Shown: positions 35,601 through 44,859, counted from the stretch's first letter. The stretch is 64,000 nucleotides of DNA from Bacteroidota bacterium (GCA_016721765.1 JADKHO010000001.1:310001-374000), one strand, 5' to 3'. Program-made: numbers and translations. The notes: generated from the sequence alone by a model not told the origin.

Positions 35601-35830
35601 CGAAAACAATTTACACGCTCTTTTAAATTAAATTTTTGCCTTCGTGATCTTAGCGTATTTCATTGTGATCTTAGTGGCTAAAAAATTCAAACGCATTTCT
35701 CAAAAACAAATCACTTGAAAGAATCGTTCTTTTGCTCAAGCTATTCTTCTTAACCCAAAAGCGGATTTTAAGAATTATAATGAACGCATCAATCGTAACA
35801 ATAGCATTGTTAAAACTTCAAGTTTTAGCT
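35601..35830. other. Non-coding spacer with short duplicated motif
   Basis: Within 35641-35690 GTGATCTTAGCG and GTGATCTTAGTGG occur 23 bp apart, a short direct repeat. I see no convincing gene, RNA or terminator in the rest. Confidence 0.5.
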
Positions 35831-37993
35831 TCAGTTTTTATACAGCTTTCTTCCTGCTTGCCCTTCCACAGCAATAAAATAAATGCCTTTAGGCAGCGCT
35901 TGCAAATTCACAACATTTTGTTCCCGATTTAAAACTTCGGAATAAACACTTTCTCCTAATGTATTTAGGATGTTCATTTTTAAAGCCTTTGTTCCGGGTT
36001 TTAACTGAATAATTAACGCTTCATTGAATGGATTGGGAAAGCAGGAATAAATCAGTTGCTCATTTAATTCTGTTATCGCATTTGGAGCATTGGTGGTAAA
36101 CACTACTTCATTGCCATAAGCGGTTCCGGTGTTGTTTGTTGCATAGGCTCTAACGTAATAAGTAGTGCTCGGCAATAAACCAATTAAATTACTGGTAAAA
36201 GTTCCAGCACCACTTCCGCCTGAAACAATGCTATTGGCTAGGGTTGGATTGGGCGTTAATGCAAAACAAATGCCCCGAGAACTCACCGCTGAACCTCCTA
36301 TACTGGTTACTTCTCCTCCACTAGTCGCCGTTACATCGGTAATAGAAGTTACAGTTGCTGTTGTTATGGATGCCAAAATAGGTGCAGTAGTTGTAAAAAC
36401 ACGATCAATGCCATAAGCTGTGCCGACTGCAGAAGTTGCGAAAGCGCGCACATGATAGGTAGTTCCGGGTAATAAGCCTGTTAATGTGCTCGTAAACGCT
36501 CCTAATCCTGTACCAGAGGTAATAACCGAATTGGCGATTGTTGGATTACTAGTGGTGGCATAACATACCCCCTTTGCTGTAACGGGTGAAGAACCGGCAG
36601 CCATAGCACTGCCACCGGAATGAGCGGTAGTATCCGTTATCGCTGTAACCGCTGCCGTTGATACAGTAGCCAAAACTGCTGTTGCTGTGGTAAAAGACAC
36701 TTCTTGCCCATAATTGGTGCCAACCGAATTAGTTGCATAAGCTCGGATGTAATACTTTGTTGCACCATTGAGTCCTGCTAAACTAACTGAAAAGGCACCA
36801 ACACCTGAACCAGAAGCAATGGTAGAACCGGCAGTAGTTGGATTAGGACTGGTGGAATAACACAGCCCTCTTGCACTAACAGCTGATGCACCGGCATTGC
36901 TAATGTAGCCGCCTGCTGTTGCTGATGAAAAAGTAATGGCTGAAACCGAAGTTGTTATTAATCCCGGTGATGATGTAGCTGTATTTCGGGTAAAGGAAAC
37001 ATACCTGCATGTATTCTGGGTTCCACAAACTGAATCTTTTAACAGGTGCACGCGCAGCACAGCGCCATTTGTGATAGAGAAATTCAAGGGTTGCACTCCT
37101 TTTGTAATGACCACATTGTTCAAATCGGTTAGTGTAAAAAAGTCGGCAGCAATACTGGAAGTAAGGGTATAATTCCCGGGATAAAAATCAACTTTTGCGT
37201 AGGTTCCAGCATATTGACAAGCTCCAATAATAGTGGTTTGCCCCGCAGTACTTGAACTATACACCGTAGATGCAGGGCTTTGAGTACTACCATAACAACC
37301 CACAGGTGGCGTTGTAAATACAACCTGAGAACCATAACCTGTGCCTGCAGTACTAGTTGCAAATGCTTTTAGGTAATAGGTTGTATTGGGACTAAGTCCA
37401 GTCATATTAGAAGTAAAATACCCTGAACCGGTGCTGGTACCCAAAGTAGCAAAATTGCTAAGTGTAGGATTAGGGGTAATGGAATAGCATACCCCAAATT
37501 GCGATGGTGTGGCAGAACCATTGTTGGTGATTAATCCGCCACTGGTGGCAGTAGTAGCAGTAATTTGAGTTACACTTGGGTAGGTATTTAAACTCGGCAC
37601 AACGGCCGGTCTTGAAACAGATATGCCTCTACAAATATTGTCGTAAAGACACTGATTGCTTGAGTGGATATAAATTCTAACCGTTGTAAGTGTATTAGTT
37701 TGAAAAATTAGTGGCTGTGTTCCATCTGCGATTGAAAAACCATTGTCATCGGTTACTGTAATATAATCAGTTGCTATGGTAGAATTCACCTGATAAAAAA
37801 CGCCCCCACTTGAGTACATCTTAAAAAGCTGATCGGAATGGATACACGTTGAAGTTCCATTTGTAACAATTAAGGGACCTCCGATTCCTGGCCCGGAATA
37901 TATAGTTGCAGAATATAATGTTCCGGTGCTACAGGCAAATAAGTTGCTACGTACTAAGACAATAAAAAATGCTAAGAGTAATTTTTGTTTCAT
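35831..37993 (-). CDS. Large secreted repeat protein with T9SS type A sorting domain
   Basis: A 720-residue protein from the ATG at 37993; the frame is open upstream, but this start gives a clean signal peptide (MKQKLLLAFFIVLVRSNLFA). The mature part has two copies of an unnamed domain of about 100 residues, each with paired cysteines and a T(V/L)TD core, and four Fn3-like units of about 90 residues with the consensus CYxTxPNPT, GLxPxTTYYVRAYAT and GTxYGxEVxFTT. The C-terminal 75 residues are a sorting domain (FPNPFNEALI, LPKGIYFIAV, GRKLYKN). It is probably a surface adhesin-like protein. Confidence 0.9.
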   Translation of the reverse strand: MKQKLLLAFFIVLVRSNLFACSTGTLYSATIYSGPGIGGPLIVTNGTSTCIHSDQLFKMYSSGGVFYQVNSTIATDYITVTDDNGFSIADGTQPLIFQTNTLTTVRIYIHSSNQCLYDNICRGISVSRPAVVPSLNTYPSVTQITATTATSGGLITNNGSATPSQFGVCYSITPNPTLSNFATLGTSTGSGYFTSNMTGLSPNTTYYLKAFATSTAGTGYGSQVVFTTPPVGCYGSTQSPASTVYSSSTAGQTTIIGACQYAGTYAKVDFYPGNYTLTSSIAADFFTLTDLNNVVITKGVQPLNFSITNGAVLRVHLLKDSVCGTQNTCRYVSFTRNTATSSPGLITTSVSAITFSSATAGGYISNAGASAVSARGLCYSTSPNPTTAGSTIASGSGVGAFSVSLAGLNGATKYYIRAYATNSVGTNYGQEVSFTTATAVLATVSTAAVTAITDTTAHSGGSAMAAGSSPVTAKGVCYATTSNPTIANSVITSGTGLGAFTSTLTGLLPGTTYHVRAFATSAVGTAYGIDRVFTTTAPILASITTATVTSITDVTATSGGEVTSIGGSAVSSRGICFALTPNPTLANSIVSGGSGAGTFTSNLIGLLPSTTYYVRAYATNNTGTAYGNEVVFTTNAPNAITELNEQLIYSCFPNPFNEALIIQLKPGTKALKMNILNTLGESVYSEVLNREQNVVNLQALPKGIYFIAVEGQAGRKLYKN

Positions 37994-38222
37994 AATTAAT
38001 TGGTGTTTAAGGGTTAATGTTGTAAAGATATATTTCTTATCAAAAAAAAGCATAATCGCTAAATAGGTTTTTTGCACGCTGATTTAGAATTTAACTAATT
38101 ATGTTCATGAAAACAATACAGAGGCAATGATTGTGCAGTATGCTGAGGTTTATATTATTAGTTTTACACGAGATTACTTGATTGTTAATGGGTAGACGGA
38201 AATTGTAAGATATTAAGTAGTT

Positions 38223-38269
38223 ATGCGTTACAAACGCATACTTCAATGCATCCGCGTTGCAAACGCGGA
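38223..38269. repeat. Two adjacent GTT-AAC hairpins (second REP-like class)
   Basis: ATGCGTT ACA AACGCAT at 38223-38239 and TCCGCGTT GCA AACGCGGA at 38251-38269 form tight hairpins with related cores (GCGTT, 3-nt loop, AACGC). They lie in the 370-bp space between the T9SS cargo gene and tRNA-Leu, which otherwise holds no gene. Confidence 0.7.
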
Positions 38270-38317
38270 CGAGTTACGGGATAATAATTTCTTACAATGT
38301 GGGGAAATTGGCAAAAT

Positions 38318-38363
38318 AAAAAATCCCCAATCCAGTAAAATCAACTGTTTGGGGATTTTTTTT
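38318..38363 (-). terminator. Terminator downstream of tRNA-Leu
   Basis: AAAATCCCCAA and TTTGGGGATTTT form an 11-bp stem around a loop that contains a second small stem (CAGT/ACTG); T runs follow on either strand. It starts 1-2 nt after the tRNA 3' end. Confidence 0.8.
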
Positions 38364-38364
38364 G

Positions 38365-38446
38365 TGCGGATGAAGGGACTCGAACCCCCACGCCTCACGG
38401 CACCAGATCCTAAGTCTGGCGCGGCTGCCAATTACGCCACATCCGC
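38365..38446 (-). tRNA. tRNA-Leu (TAG)
   Basis: An 82-nt tRNA with a long variable arm (class II). The acceptor stem is GCGGATG/CATCCGC, the anticodon loop CTTAGGA in stem CCAGA/TCTGG gives anticodon TAG, and the T loop is TTCGAGT. The CCA end is not encoded. Confidence 0.95.
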
Positions 38447-38627
38447 AGCTTTTGTAAATTGGAGGTGCAAATGTAATTTAATTTTCATAATAGTCCTATT
38501 TTTCGGCTTGTCCTTAGAAATTTATTCGGCCTTTAATCAAAATAAAACACCGCAAAATTGCTCACAATTCATCCATAATTCACCCTCCTCCTCCAAAAAT
38601 TATTGCTACTTTTACACAAAATATCTT

Positions 38628-39515
38628 ATGCTTACAATCAACCCGCTGGAAGTCTCGGTTCCTCGCATTCACAACTTTCTTTTATCAGCCGTTGCGCCGC
38701 GTCCCATCTGCTTTGCAAGTACAATTGATGCAGCCGGAAATCCGAATTTAAGTCCCTTTAGTTTTTTTAATGTGTTCAGTGCGAATCCACCCATCGCCAT
38801 TTTTTCGCCGGCACGAAGAGGACGTGATAATACTACCAAACATACTTACGAAAATGTGAAGGAAGTAAAGGAAGTAGTTATTAATGTTGTAAACTACGAT
38901 ATGGTGCAACAAGCTTCCCTTGCCAGCACGGAATATCCAAAAGGAATTAATGAATTTACAAAGGCCGGATTTACTCCTATAGCTTCTCAAATTGTTAAAC
39001 CGTTTCGGGTAAAAGAATCACCGGTGCAAATGGAATGTGTGGTGGAGGAAGTAGTGGAATTGGGTGATCAAGGAGGTGCCGGAAACTTGGTGATATGCCG
39101 TATTGTGTTGATGCATATCGATGAATCGGTGCTCAACGAAAAGGGTACCATCGACCAAAATAAAATTGATTTGGTAGCACGCCTTGGCGGGGATTTGTAT
39201 TGCCGCGCTTCGGGCGATGCCTTGTTTGAAGTGGCAAAACCGCTCACTACCATTGGCATTGGCGTAGATCAAATACCGGCAACAATTCGCCACAGCAAAG
39301 TGCTTACGGGTAACAACCTAGGCCAATTGGGCAATTGCGAAAAAATGCCTTCTGCGGAGGAAGTGGATGCATATAAAAATTCCGAACAATTTGCGCATTT
39401 GTTGAGTCACTTAAACATTCAAATGGATTATTTTGCAGCCAACCAGCACATCATCGCTAAGCATTTACTGGATGAAGGAAATGTGGCGGAGGCTTGGAAA
39501 ATATTGCTTATTTGA
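38628..39515 (+). CDS. Flavin reductase family protein (FMN-binding split barrel)
   Basis: A 295-residue protein. The frame is open upstream across the tRNA, but the ATG at 38628 gives the natural start (MLTINPLEVSVPRIHNFL). The flavin reductase-like domain covers about residues 10-200, with SAVAPRPICFASTID and NLSPFSFFNVFSANPP. The C-terminal 90 residues are helical and unique to this subgroup. It probably binds FMN and reduces flavin or acts as an oxidoreductase; the partner is unknown. A -7-like TACTTTTA lies at 38607-38614. Confidence 0.87.
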   Translation: MLTINPLEVSVPRIHNFLLSAVAPRPICFASTIDAAGNPNLSPFSFFNVFSANPPIAIFSPARRGRDNTTKHTYENVKEVKEVVINVVNYDMVQQASLASTEYPKGINEFTKAGFTPIASQIVKPFRVKESPVQMECVVEEVVELGDQGGAGNLVICRIVLMHIDESVLNEKGTIDQNKIDLVARLGGDLYCRASGDALFEVAKPLTTIGIGVDQIPATIRHSKVLTGNNLGQLGNCEKMPSAEEVDAYKNSEQFAHLLSHLNIQMDYFAANQHIIAKHLLDEGNVAEAWKILLI

Positions 39516-39657
39516 TTTATTGATTCGTTGATTAGCAGATTAGCCGATAAGTTGATGTTTTGGATGGGATGATTTTTTGATTTTTTTGATTTGGATTGAC
39601 TTAGAAAACAGGTAAAGAACTTAACTTTTATTCACTATTAATTTAAAAACAAGTAGC

Positions 39658-40041
39658 ATGTTTAACATCACAGGAACACTCAAAATGAAAGGAAACGACC
39701 AGCAGGTTTCCGACAAATTTAAAAAACGCGATTTCGTTCTTACGGAGAACAGTACTCAATATCCACAGTACATTAGTTTTCAACTTACGCAAGATCGTTG
39801 TGCTTTGCTGGAGCCATTTAAAGAAGGGTCTGAGATAAAAGTATTTTTTAATTTGCGTGGCCGCGAATGGGTGAGTCCGCAAAACGAAACCAAGTATTTT
39901 AATTCCCTAGAAGCTTGGAAAATTGAAGCAGTTGGTGCTGCTCCTGCAGCTGCTCCACAACAAGCTGCTCCTTCGCATTCCTCCACACAAATGCCTGAAC
40001 CTGTTCCGGCACCTACTGAAGAAGACGATTTACCTTTTTAA
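39658..40041 (+). CDS. DUF3127 protein with SSB-like acidic C-terminal tip
   Basis: A 127-residue protein. Residues 1-92 form the DUF3127 domain, rich in beta strands and probably OB-like, starting MFNITGTLKMKGNDQQVS and including FNLRGREWVSPQNETKYFN. A linker rich in alanine, proline and glutamine (93-120) ends in EEDDLPF. The tip resembles the DDDIPF end of bacterial single-stranded DNA-binding protein, which recruits repair and replication enzymes. The overall plan of OB-like domain, flexible linker and acidic tip is that of SSB. The link is inference from architecture; no true SSB gene is in the window. Confidence 0.82.
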   Translation: MFNITGTLKMKGNDQQVSDKFKKRDFVLTENSTQYPQYISFQLTQDRCALLEPFKEGSEIKVFFNLRGREWVSPQNETKYFNSLEAWKIEAVGAAPAAAPQQAAPSHSSTQMPEPVPAPTEEDDLPF

Positions 40042-40076
40042 AGATTAAGCTCTACGCAAATAGCGTGTCTAATTTT

Positions 40077-40193
40077 AAACACATAGGAACATAGTTAACA
40101 TAGATTCAGATAGGATTGCACTATGTGACTATGTGACTATGTGTTTTTTATGAGATTTTTTTTTGAAACACATAGGAACATAGTTAACATAGA
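40077..40193. repeat. Duplicated AACACATAG element with CTATGTGA tandem
   Basis: AAACACATAGGAACATAGTT at the start of copies at 40077-40104 and 40166-40193 (28 bp, identical but for the last base) flanks a short tandem of CTATGTGA (40121-40140). The final CTATGTGTTT at 40137-40146 is the complement of the left end, so 40077-40146 can fold back. It occupies the 188-bp gap between the DUF3127 gene and a convergent permease gene. Confidence 0.8.
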
Positions 40194-40229
40194 CTTGACT
40201 TTGTATAAAAGAAATGAATTTCCCCTTTT

Positions 40230-41471
40230 TTATTCAAAGCGCAAAGCTTCTATCGGGTCGAGGTTGGAGGCTTTTATGGCCGGATAAAGTCCTGCTATTA
40301 AACCTACAATAAAGCAAATCACAATACCGGTCAATATCCACAGCCAAGGCACAATAAATCCGGAGCCTATCACCAAGGACATCAAATTGCCGATGCCAAT
40401 TCCTAAGATTATTCCTAAGAGTCCGCCCATCTGACAAATCACAATTGCTTCAATTAAAAATTGGTTTTTAATAATCGATTTTGTGGCACCCATGGATTTC
40501 CGAATCCCAATTTCGCGTGTTCTTTCTGTTACTGAAACCAACATAATGTTCATTAAACCAATGGCAGCACCTAACAAAGTAATAAAGCCAATTACTGTTG
40601 CGGCTACTGTAACATAGCTGATGTTCTCAATTAATTTGGTGGCTAAACCATCGCTTTTTTGAATTTCAAAATTCGATTCATCGCCCAAATGCACCTTACG
40701 TATGTTGCGAAATAAACCAGTTGCCTCCCCTACTGCCACTTCCATGGCTTGCGGATTGGTGGAGAGCACATTTATCACAAACGACATATCCGGCCTGATG
40801 TAGTATTGACGCGCACTTCCAATAGGAATTATCGCAATCTTATCGTTCGAAAAACGCATGCTCGAACCTTTCTCTTTCATCACCCCCACCACCTTATACT
40901 TGTTGCTGCCCACCGAAATAATTTTATTGATGGGGTCGGTTTTTGATTTAAATAATTTAGAGGCATTGTTACTTCCCAAGATAACCACATGCGCGCTCGA
41001 TTTTACCTCGTCTTCCGAAAAATTACGCCCCTTTTCAATTTCAAAACCTGAAGTAGTGAGGTAATTCTCATCCGAACCAAACACAGCAATATTGGGATTG
41101 GTTTTTTGAGATTCATATTTTAAAGTTGCTGTAGGTGATGCAAAACAAGATACAGATGTGATGGAAGGAAAGCGAAACAAGGATTTGAAACGCATAGCCT
41201 CAGCATAAGTAATAATGCGATAGCGCTTTGGTTTTTTACCACCCATGCCTATATGCAGCGAGGACTCACGGTTACGAATTGAAAATGTGTTCGCACCCAT
41301 CACCGTAAAATCTTCATTTATGCTTTGCTTGATAGCATCGATAGCGGTAAGAATTCCTACCAAAGCAGTAATACCAATGGCAATAATTAACACAGTGAGC
41401 ACTGTTCGCAGCAGTTGACTGCGGATAGAATTCAAGGAAATTAGTATATTTTCTCTCAAGAATGGCTGCAT
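40230..41471 (-). CDS. MacB-type ABC transporter permease
   Basis: A 413-residue FtsX/MacB permease. One N-terminal helix (about 20-45), a long periplasmic domain with conserved GMGGKKPKRYRIITYAEA, then three C-terminal helices with TERTREIGIRKSMGATKSII, the MacB coupling helix. Such permeases work with an ATPase and an adaptor in tripartite export of peptides, lipids or drugs. Neither partner is adjacent, so its substrate is unknown. Confidence 0.9.
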   Translation of the reverse strand: MQPFLRENILISLNSIRSQLLRTVLTVLIIAIGITALVGILTAIDAIKQSINEDFTVMGANTFSIRNRESSLHIGMGGKKPKRYRIITYAEAMRFKSLFRFPSITSVSCFASPTATLKYESQKTNPNIAVFGSDENYLTTSGFEIEKGRNFSEDEVKSSAHVVILGSNNASKLFKSKTDPINKIISVGSNKYKVVGVMKEKGSSMRFSNDKIAIIPIGSARQYYIRPDMSFVINVLSTNPQAMEVAVGEATGLFRNIRKVHLGDESNFEIQKSDGLATKLIENISYVTVAATVIGFITLLGAAIGLMNIMLVSVTERTREIGIRKSMGATKSIIKNQFLIEAIVICQMGGLLGIILGIGIGNLMSLVIGSGFIVPWLWILTGIVICFIVGLIAGLYPAIKASNLDPIEALRFE

Positions 41472-41543
41472 GCGTACAAAGCTACTAAATTCGCTTGCAT
41501 GTAAAATGCCTAAATGAGGATTCAGGTAACAATTATAAAATTG

Positions 41544-41551
41544 TAGTTTTG
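41544..41551 (+). promoter_or_regulatory. -7 element of the DUF3822-rsmD-coaD operon
   Basis: TAGTTTTG is a full match to TAnnTTTG, 13 nt before the ATG at 41565. No clear -33 TTG lies at the right distance. Confidence 0.45.
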
Positions 41552-41564
41552 CAAAGAATCGAAT

Positions 41565-42440
41565 ATGGAAACTTCAGCACAAAACTATAAACCAATAAGC
41601 GCTTTAAAAGACGAATCTTTTGATGCACAAGCGGTTTCGCAGTATCACTTGGCCTTGGAGATTTCGCCAACAGGGCTGTGCTTTGCAGTGCTCGATTGGG
41701 AGCGGAACAAATACCTGCTTTTTGAAAATTACAGTTTCCAAAAAAGCCTGGCAGGAGAACACTTACTTGCAGAAATTAAAAGCATAATCTATCAAAGCAG
41801 TTATCAAACCAAGCACTTTAAATCCATATCGATTAGCTTCTTTACGCCAAAATTTACCCTTATTCCAATTGCCTTGTATGAAGCGGATTTAACCGATAAA
41901 TACTTAGCGTTTAATACTCCTTTGCTGGAGACAGAAAGCATTTTAACTGATAATATAAAGAGTTTCGATACCCAATGTGTGTATGCGCTCGACAAAAACT
42001 TGGTGATTGCTTTACTTGAATTATTTCCTGGAGCTAAACTTTTTCATGTGCTTAGTCCATTGCTGGAGATACTCAGTTCATCATTTAAAAATGTGAGCGG
42101 TAAGAATGTAATAATTCATTTGCAACAAGGGCACTTTGAGTTGATTGTTATTGAAGAAAAAAAATTAATTTTTGCCAACATATTCAGCTATCAAACCTCT
42201 GAAGATTTTTTATATTACTTGCTGTTTGTGTGCGAACAATTAAAAATTAATCCCGAAGTGATTGAATTACAATTACTAGGTGAAGTTGAAAAACATTCGG
42301 CCATATTCAGCATTCTCACAAAATATGTGCGTCATATTAAATTTGGTAAACGCCCCGATGCTTTTAGTTACAGTTACGTTTTTGATAACACACCCTCCCA
42401 TTTTTATTTTAATCTTTTTAGCCAAGCACTTTGCGTATAA
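41565..42440 (+). CDS. DUF3822-family protein, possibly actin-fold related
   Basis: A 291-residue protein typical of Bacteroidota. The start YHLALEISPTGLCFAVLDW has the rhythm of a phosphate-1 strand-turn-strand of the ASKHA (actin/FtsA/PilM) fold, and NVIIHLQQGHFELIVIEEKKLIFANIF in the second half resembles the second such hairpin. Glycine and aspartate residues expected in an active ATPase are not evident. It overlaps rsmD by 10 nt and opens a chain with rsmD and coaD, so all three are translationally coupled. Function is unknown; the fold is inference. Confidence 0.78.
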   Translation: METSAQNYKPISALKDESFDAQAVSQYHLALEISPTGLCFAVLDWERNKYLLFENYSFQKSLAGEHLLAEIKSIIYQSSYQTKHFKSISISFFTPKFTLIPIALYEADLTDKYLAFNTPLLETESILTDNIKSFDTQCVYALDKNLVIALLELFPGAKLFHVLSPLLEILSSSFKNVSGKNVIIHLQQGHFELIVIEEKKLIFANIFSYQTSEDFLYYLLFVCEQLKINPEVIELQLLGEVEKHSAIFSILTKYVRHIKFGKRPDAFSYSYVFDNTPSHFYFNLFSQALCV

Positions 42441-42988
42441 TTAGCGGAACCCATAAAGGCCGGAGCATTATTGCTCCCAACAATTTACCCACTCGACCTA
42501 CCACCGATTTTGCCAAAGAAGGTTTGTTTAATATTTTGCAGTCGCGGCTGGATAAAGATTACGATGAATTGGATATTCTTGATTTATTTTGTGGAACCGG
42601 CAACATCAGCTATGAATTTGCATCGCGCGGAGCAAAGTCGCTAACTTGCGTAGAAGTGGATTTTAAGTGCTATGAATTTATAAAAAAAACCATAGCTGCT
42701 TTTAATTTTAGCAATTGCAAGGTGGTGCGCAACGATGTGTTTTTATTTTTAAAAATTTGTAAAATTAAATTCGATTTGATATTTGCTGATCCCCCTTATG
42801 AGTTGCCACAAATCGACAAGATTCATAAAATGGTTTTTGAAAAACAATTGCTTCAAACCGGCGGTATATTAATCATTGAGCACGGTGTGAAAACAAACTT
42901 GAGCAAGCTTCCGTATTTTGTAGAAAAGCGCAGCTATGGGAATGTGAATTTTAGTATTTTTGAATTAAAAGAATCTCCAGCGGCATGA
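42431..42988 (+). CDS. rsmD: 16S rRNA (guanine(966)-N(2))-methyltransferase RsmD
   Basis: A 185-residue Rossmann methyltransferase starting at TTG (42431), which overlaps the DUF3822 stop. It shows MRIISGTHKGR at the start, PTTDFAKEGLFNIL, motif I DLFCGTGNISYEF and the catalytic DPPYELP. It methylates G966 of 16S rRNA. It overlaps coaD by 4 nt (ATGA). Confidence 0.95.
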   Translation: MRIISGTHKGRSIIAPNNLPTRPTTDFAKEGLFNILQSRLDKDYDELDILDLFCGTGNISYEFASRGAKSLTCVEVDFKCYEFIKKTIAAFNFSNCKVVRNDVFLFLKICKIKFDLIFADPPYELPQIDKIHKMVFEKQLLQTGGILIIEHGVKTNLSKLPYFVEKRSYGNVNFSIFELKESPAA

Positions 42989-43449
42989 AAAAAATAGCCT
43001 TATTTCCTGGTTCCTTCGACCCCATTACCAAAGGGCATGAAGCAATTGTAAAAAGAGGTTTAAAGCTCTTTGATGAGATTATTGTGGCCATTGGAACAAA
43101 TACCAATAAGCAAAGCTTTTTTGACTTGGAGCAACGCAAAAAAATGGTATCAGATACCTTTAAAGCGCATAAAAACATACGCATCGAAAGTTACGAAGGA
43201 CTTACCATCGAATTTTGCAAAAAGATGAACGCAAATTTTATACTCAGGGGCTTGCGCAGCAATGCAGACTTTGAATATGAAACGAACATTGCGCAAATGA
43301 ATTCATCGTTAGATCCTGACATCGAAACTGTTTTCATTTTAACAGCACCTGAATTATCAGCCATTAGCTCCACTGTAGTGCGAGATGTATTGCGTTACAA
43401 AGGAAATGCTGCACAGTTTTTGCCTAAAAATGTGAAACTCAAAAAATGA
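42985..43449 (+). CDS. coaD: Phosphopantetheine adenylyltransferase
   Basis: A 154-residue nucleotidyltransferase with FPGSFDPITKGHEAIV at residues 7-22 (the HxGH-like motif), RGLRSNADFEYE and the C-terminal ISSTVVRD. It makes dephospho-CoA. The coupling of rsmD and coaD is common in bacteria. It overlaps the next gene by 4 nt. Confidence 0.96.
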   Translation: MKKIALFPGSFDPITKGHEAIVKRGLKLFDEIIVAIGTNTNKQSFFDLEQRKKMVSDTFKAHKNIRIESYEGLTIEFCKKMNANFILRGLRSNADFEYETNIAQMNSSLDPDIETVFILTAPELSAISSTVVRDVLRYKGNAAQFLPKNVKLKK

Positions 43450-44844
43450 TTTCGAATTACAGAAGGCTTTTATTTTTTATTGCATTCTTAGTTCCATACT
43501 TCGTATTTGCCCAAAAATCGCTCCTTACCGGAAAGGCTAAAAGCTATGCAAATCAAACATTGCGGGTGTTTGTATATGATGATTTTCTTAGCTTAAAAGA
43601 AACCCTCGTTGCTAAAACAGAAATTGATTCTGCCGGAAATTTCAAGTTATTCTTACCCCTTAGTTTTACCCAGTTTGTGTTTTTAAAAACCGAAACTTCG
43701 CGCAGTAGCTTTTATGTGGAACCGGGTAAAAATTATTTTGTTTCCATTCCTAAGGCAGCTGCTCAAGAAGTGGCTACCGTTGGCGTAGAAGCCTATGTCC
43801 CCATAAAAATAAACAGTGCCGACTCGCTTGAATTAAATACACTGATTTACAAATTTGAAAATTACTTAGACAATTTTTATCAAAAAAACTTGGCACTACT
43901 GGCACGAAAAGCCATTAAAAAAGAAGCAGAGAAATTTAAGTTGACCATGCAAAAACGATTTGCATTTTCCACCAACACCTATTTTAAAAATTACATCAAA
44001 TACAAATTAGCCACACTGGAAGCAGCCGGTGGATACAATGAACGGTATATTTTTAACTCCTATTTTTCTAGTACGATTGAATATCGCAGTTTAGAATTTA
44101 TGCAGTTTTTTAATCAAACCTTTACGAAACACCTGGAACAATTGGCTGGCACGAGTAAAGGAACTGGTATAGAAAATAATATTTCCACCAAGCGAAATTA
44201 CAGCGCTGTAATGGCGGATATTTTGAGGGCTGATACCCTCTTTAAAAACGACACGCTGCGCGAATTGCTTTTACTGAAAGGCTTGAATGAGTTTTATTAC
44301 CAACCCAAAATCAATAAACAAAATGTGTTATCGCTCTTATCTTTTATTGAGCGAAATGGAAAAGGGATCGACAACAAAAAAATTGCGCACAACACAATTT
44401 CCATCCTCACAAAAATGGTGGTAGGAAGCAAGGCTCCCGCATTTGAATTGCCTGATGTTTCAAAAAAACTTGTGAAACTTGCTGATTTTAAAGGAAAATA
44501 CGTTTATCTTGATTTTTGGGCTACTTGGTGCTTACCTTGCTTGCAGGAAATGAAATTAAAGCAAATCATTAAAAGAAAAATACGGCAATGACATTGTTTT
44601 TGTAAGCATCTCTATCGATAAAAATATTAACAGCATGAAGTCCTATCTCGATAAAAACAAAAACTTAACTACTGTATTTTTGTTTGCAGGTGCCGACGAA
44701 ACTATTCGTGAACTTTACAATCTAAAGGCAATTCCAAGCTATTATTTGATTGATAGGGATGGTGATTTGCTGTTTTCACCGGCCAAAAAACCAAGTGATA
44801 ATATCGAACAGGTTTTTCAGGACCTGATGAAAAAAGGGCGCTAA
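43446..44844 (+). pseudogene. TlpA-like thiol-disulfide oxidoreductase, broken by a +1 frameshift
   Basis: The first frame (43446-44591) encodes 381 residues: a signal peptide, a DUF4369-like N-terminal region and the start of a thioredoxin domain with YVYLDFWATWCLPC (C362, C365). It then runs into EMKLKQIIKRKIRQ and stops. The +1 frame continues the fold at once: SLKEKYGNDIVFVSISID, then LKAIPSYYLIDRDGDLLF, to a stop at 44844. The shift lies in the A-rich stretch 44551-44580 and needs one extra base. The whole product would have about 465 residues, like the intact homologue at 53983. Real mutation or assembly error cannot be told apart from sequence. Confidence 0.85.
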
Positions 44845-44859
44845 AAAACCTGCTCGGAT

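Noticed and set aside
38223..38627. Upstream extension of the flavin reductase frame
   Set aside because: It covers the REP-like hairpins and tRNA-Leu, and its translation has no domain; the ATG at 38628 matches the family start.
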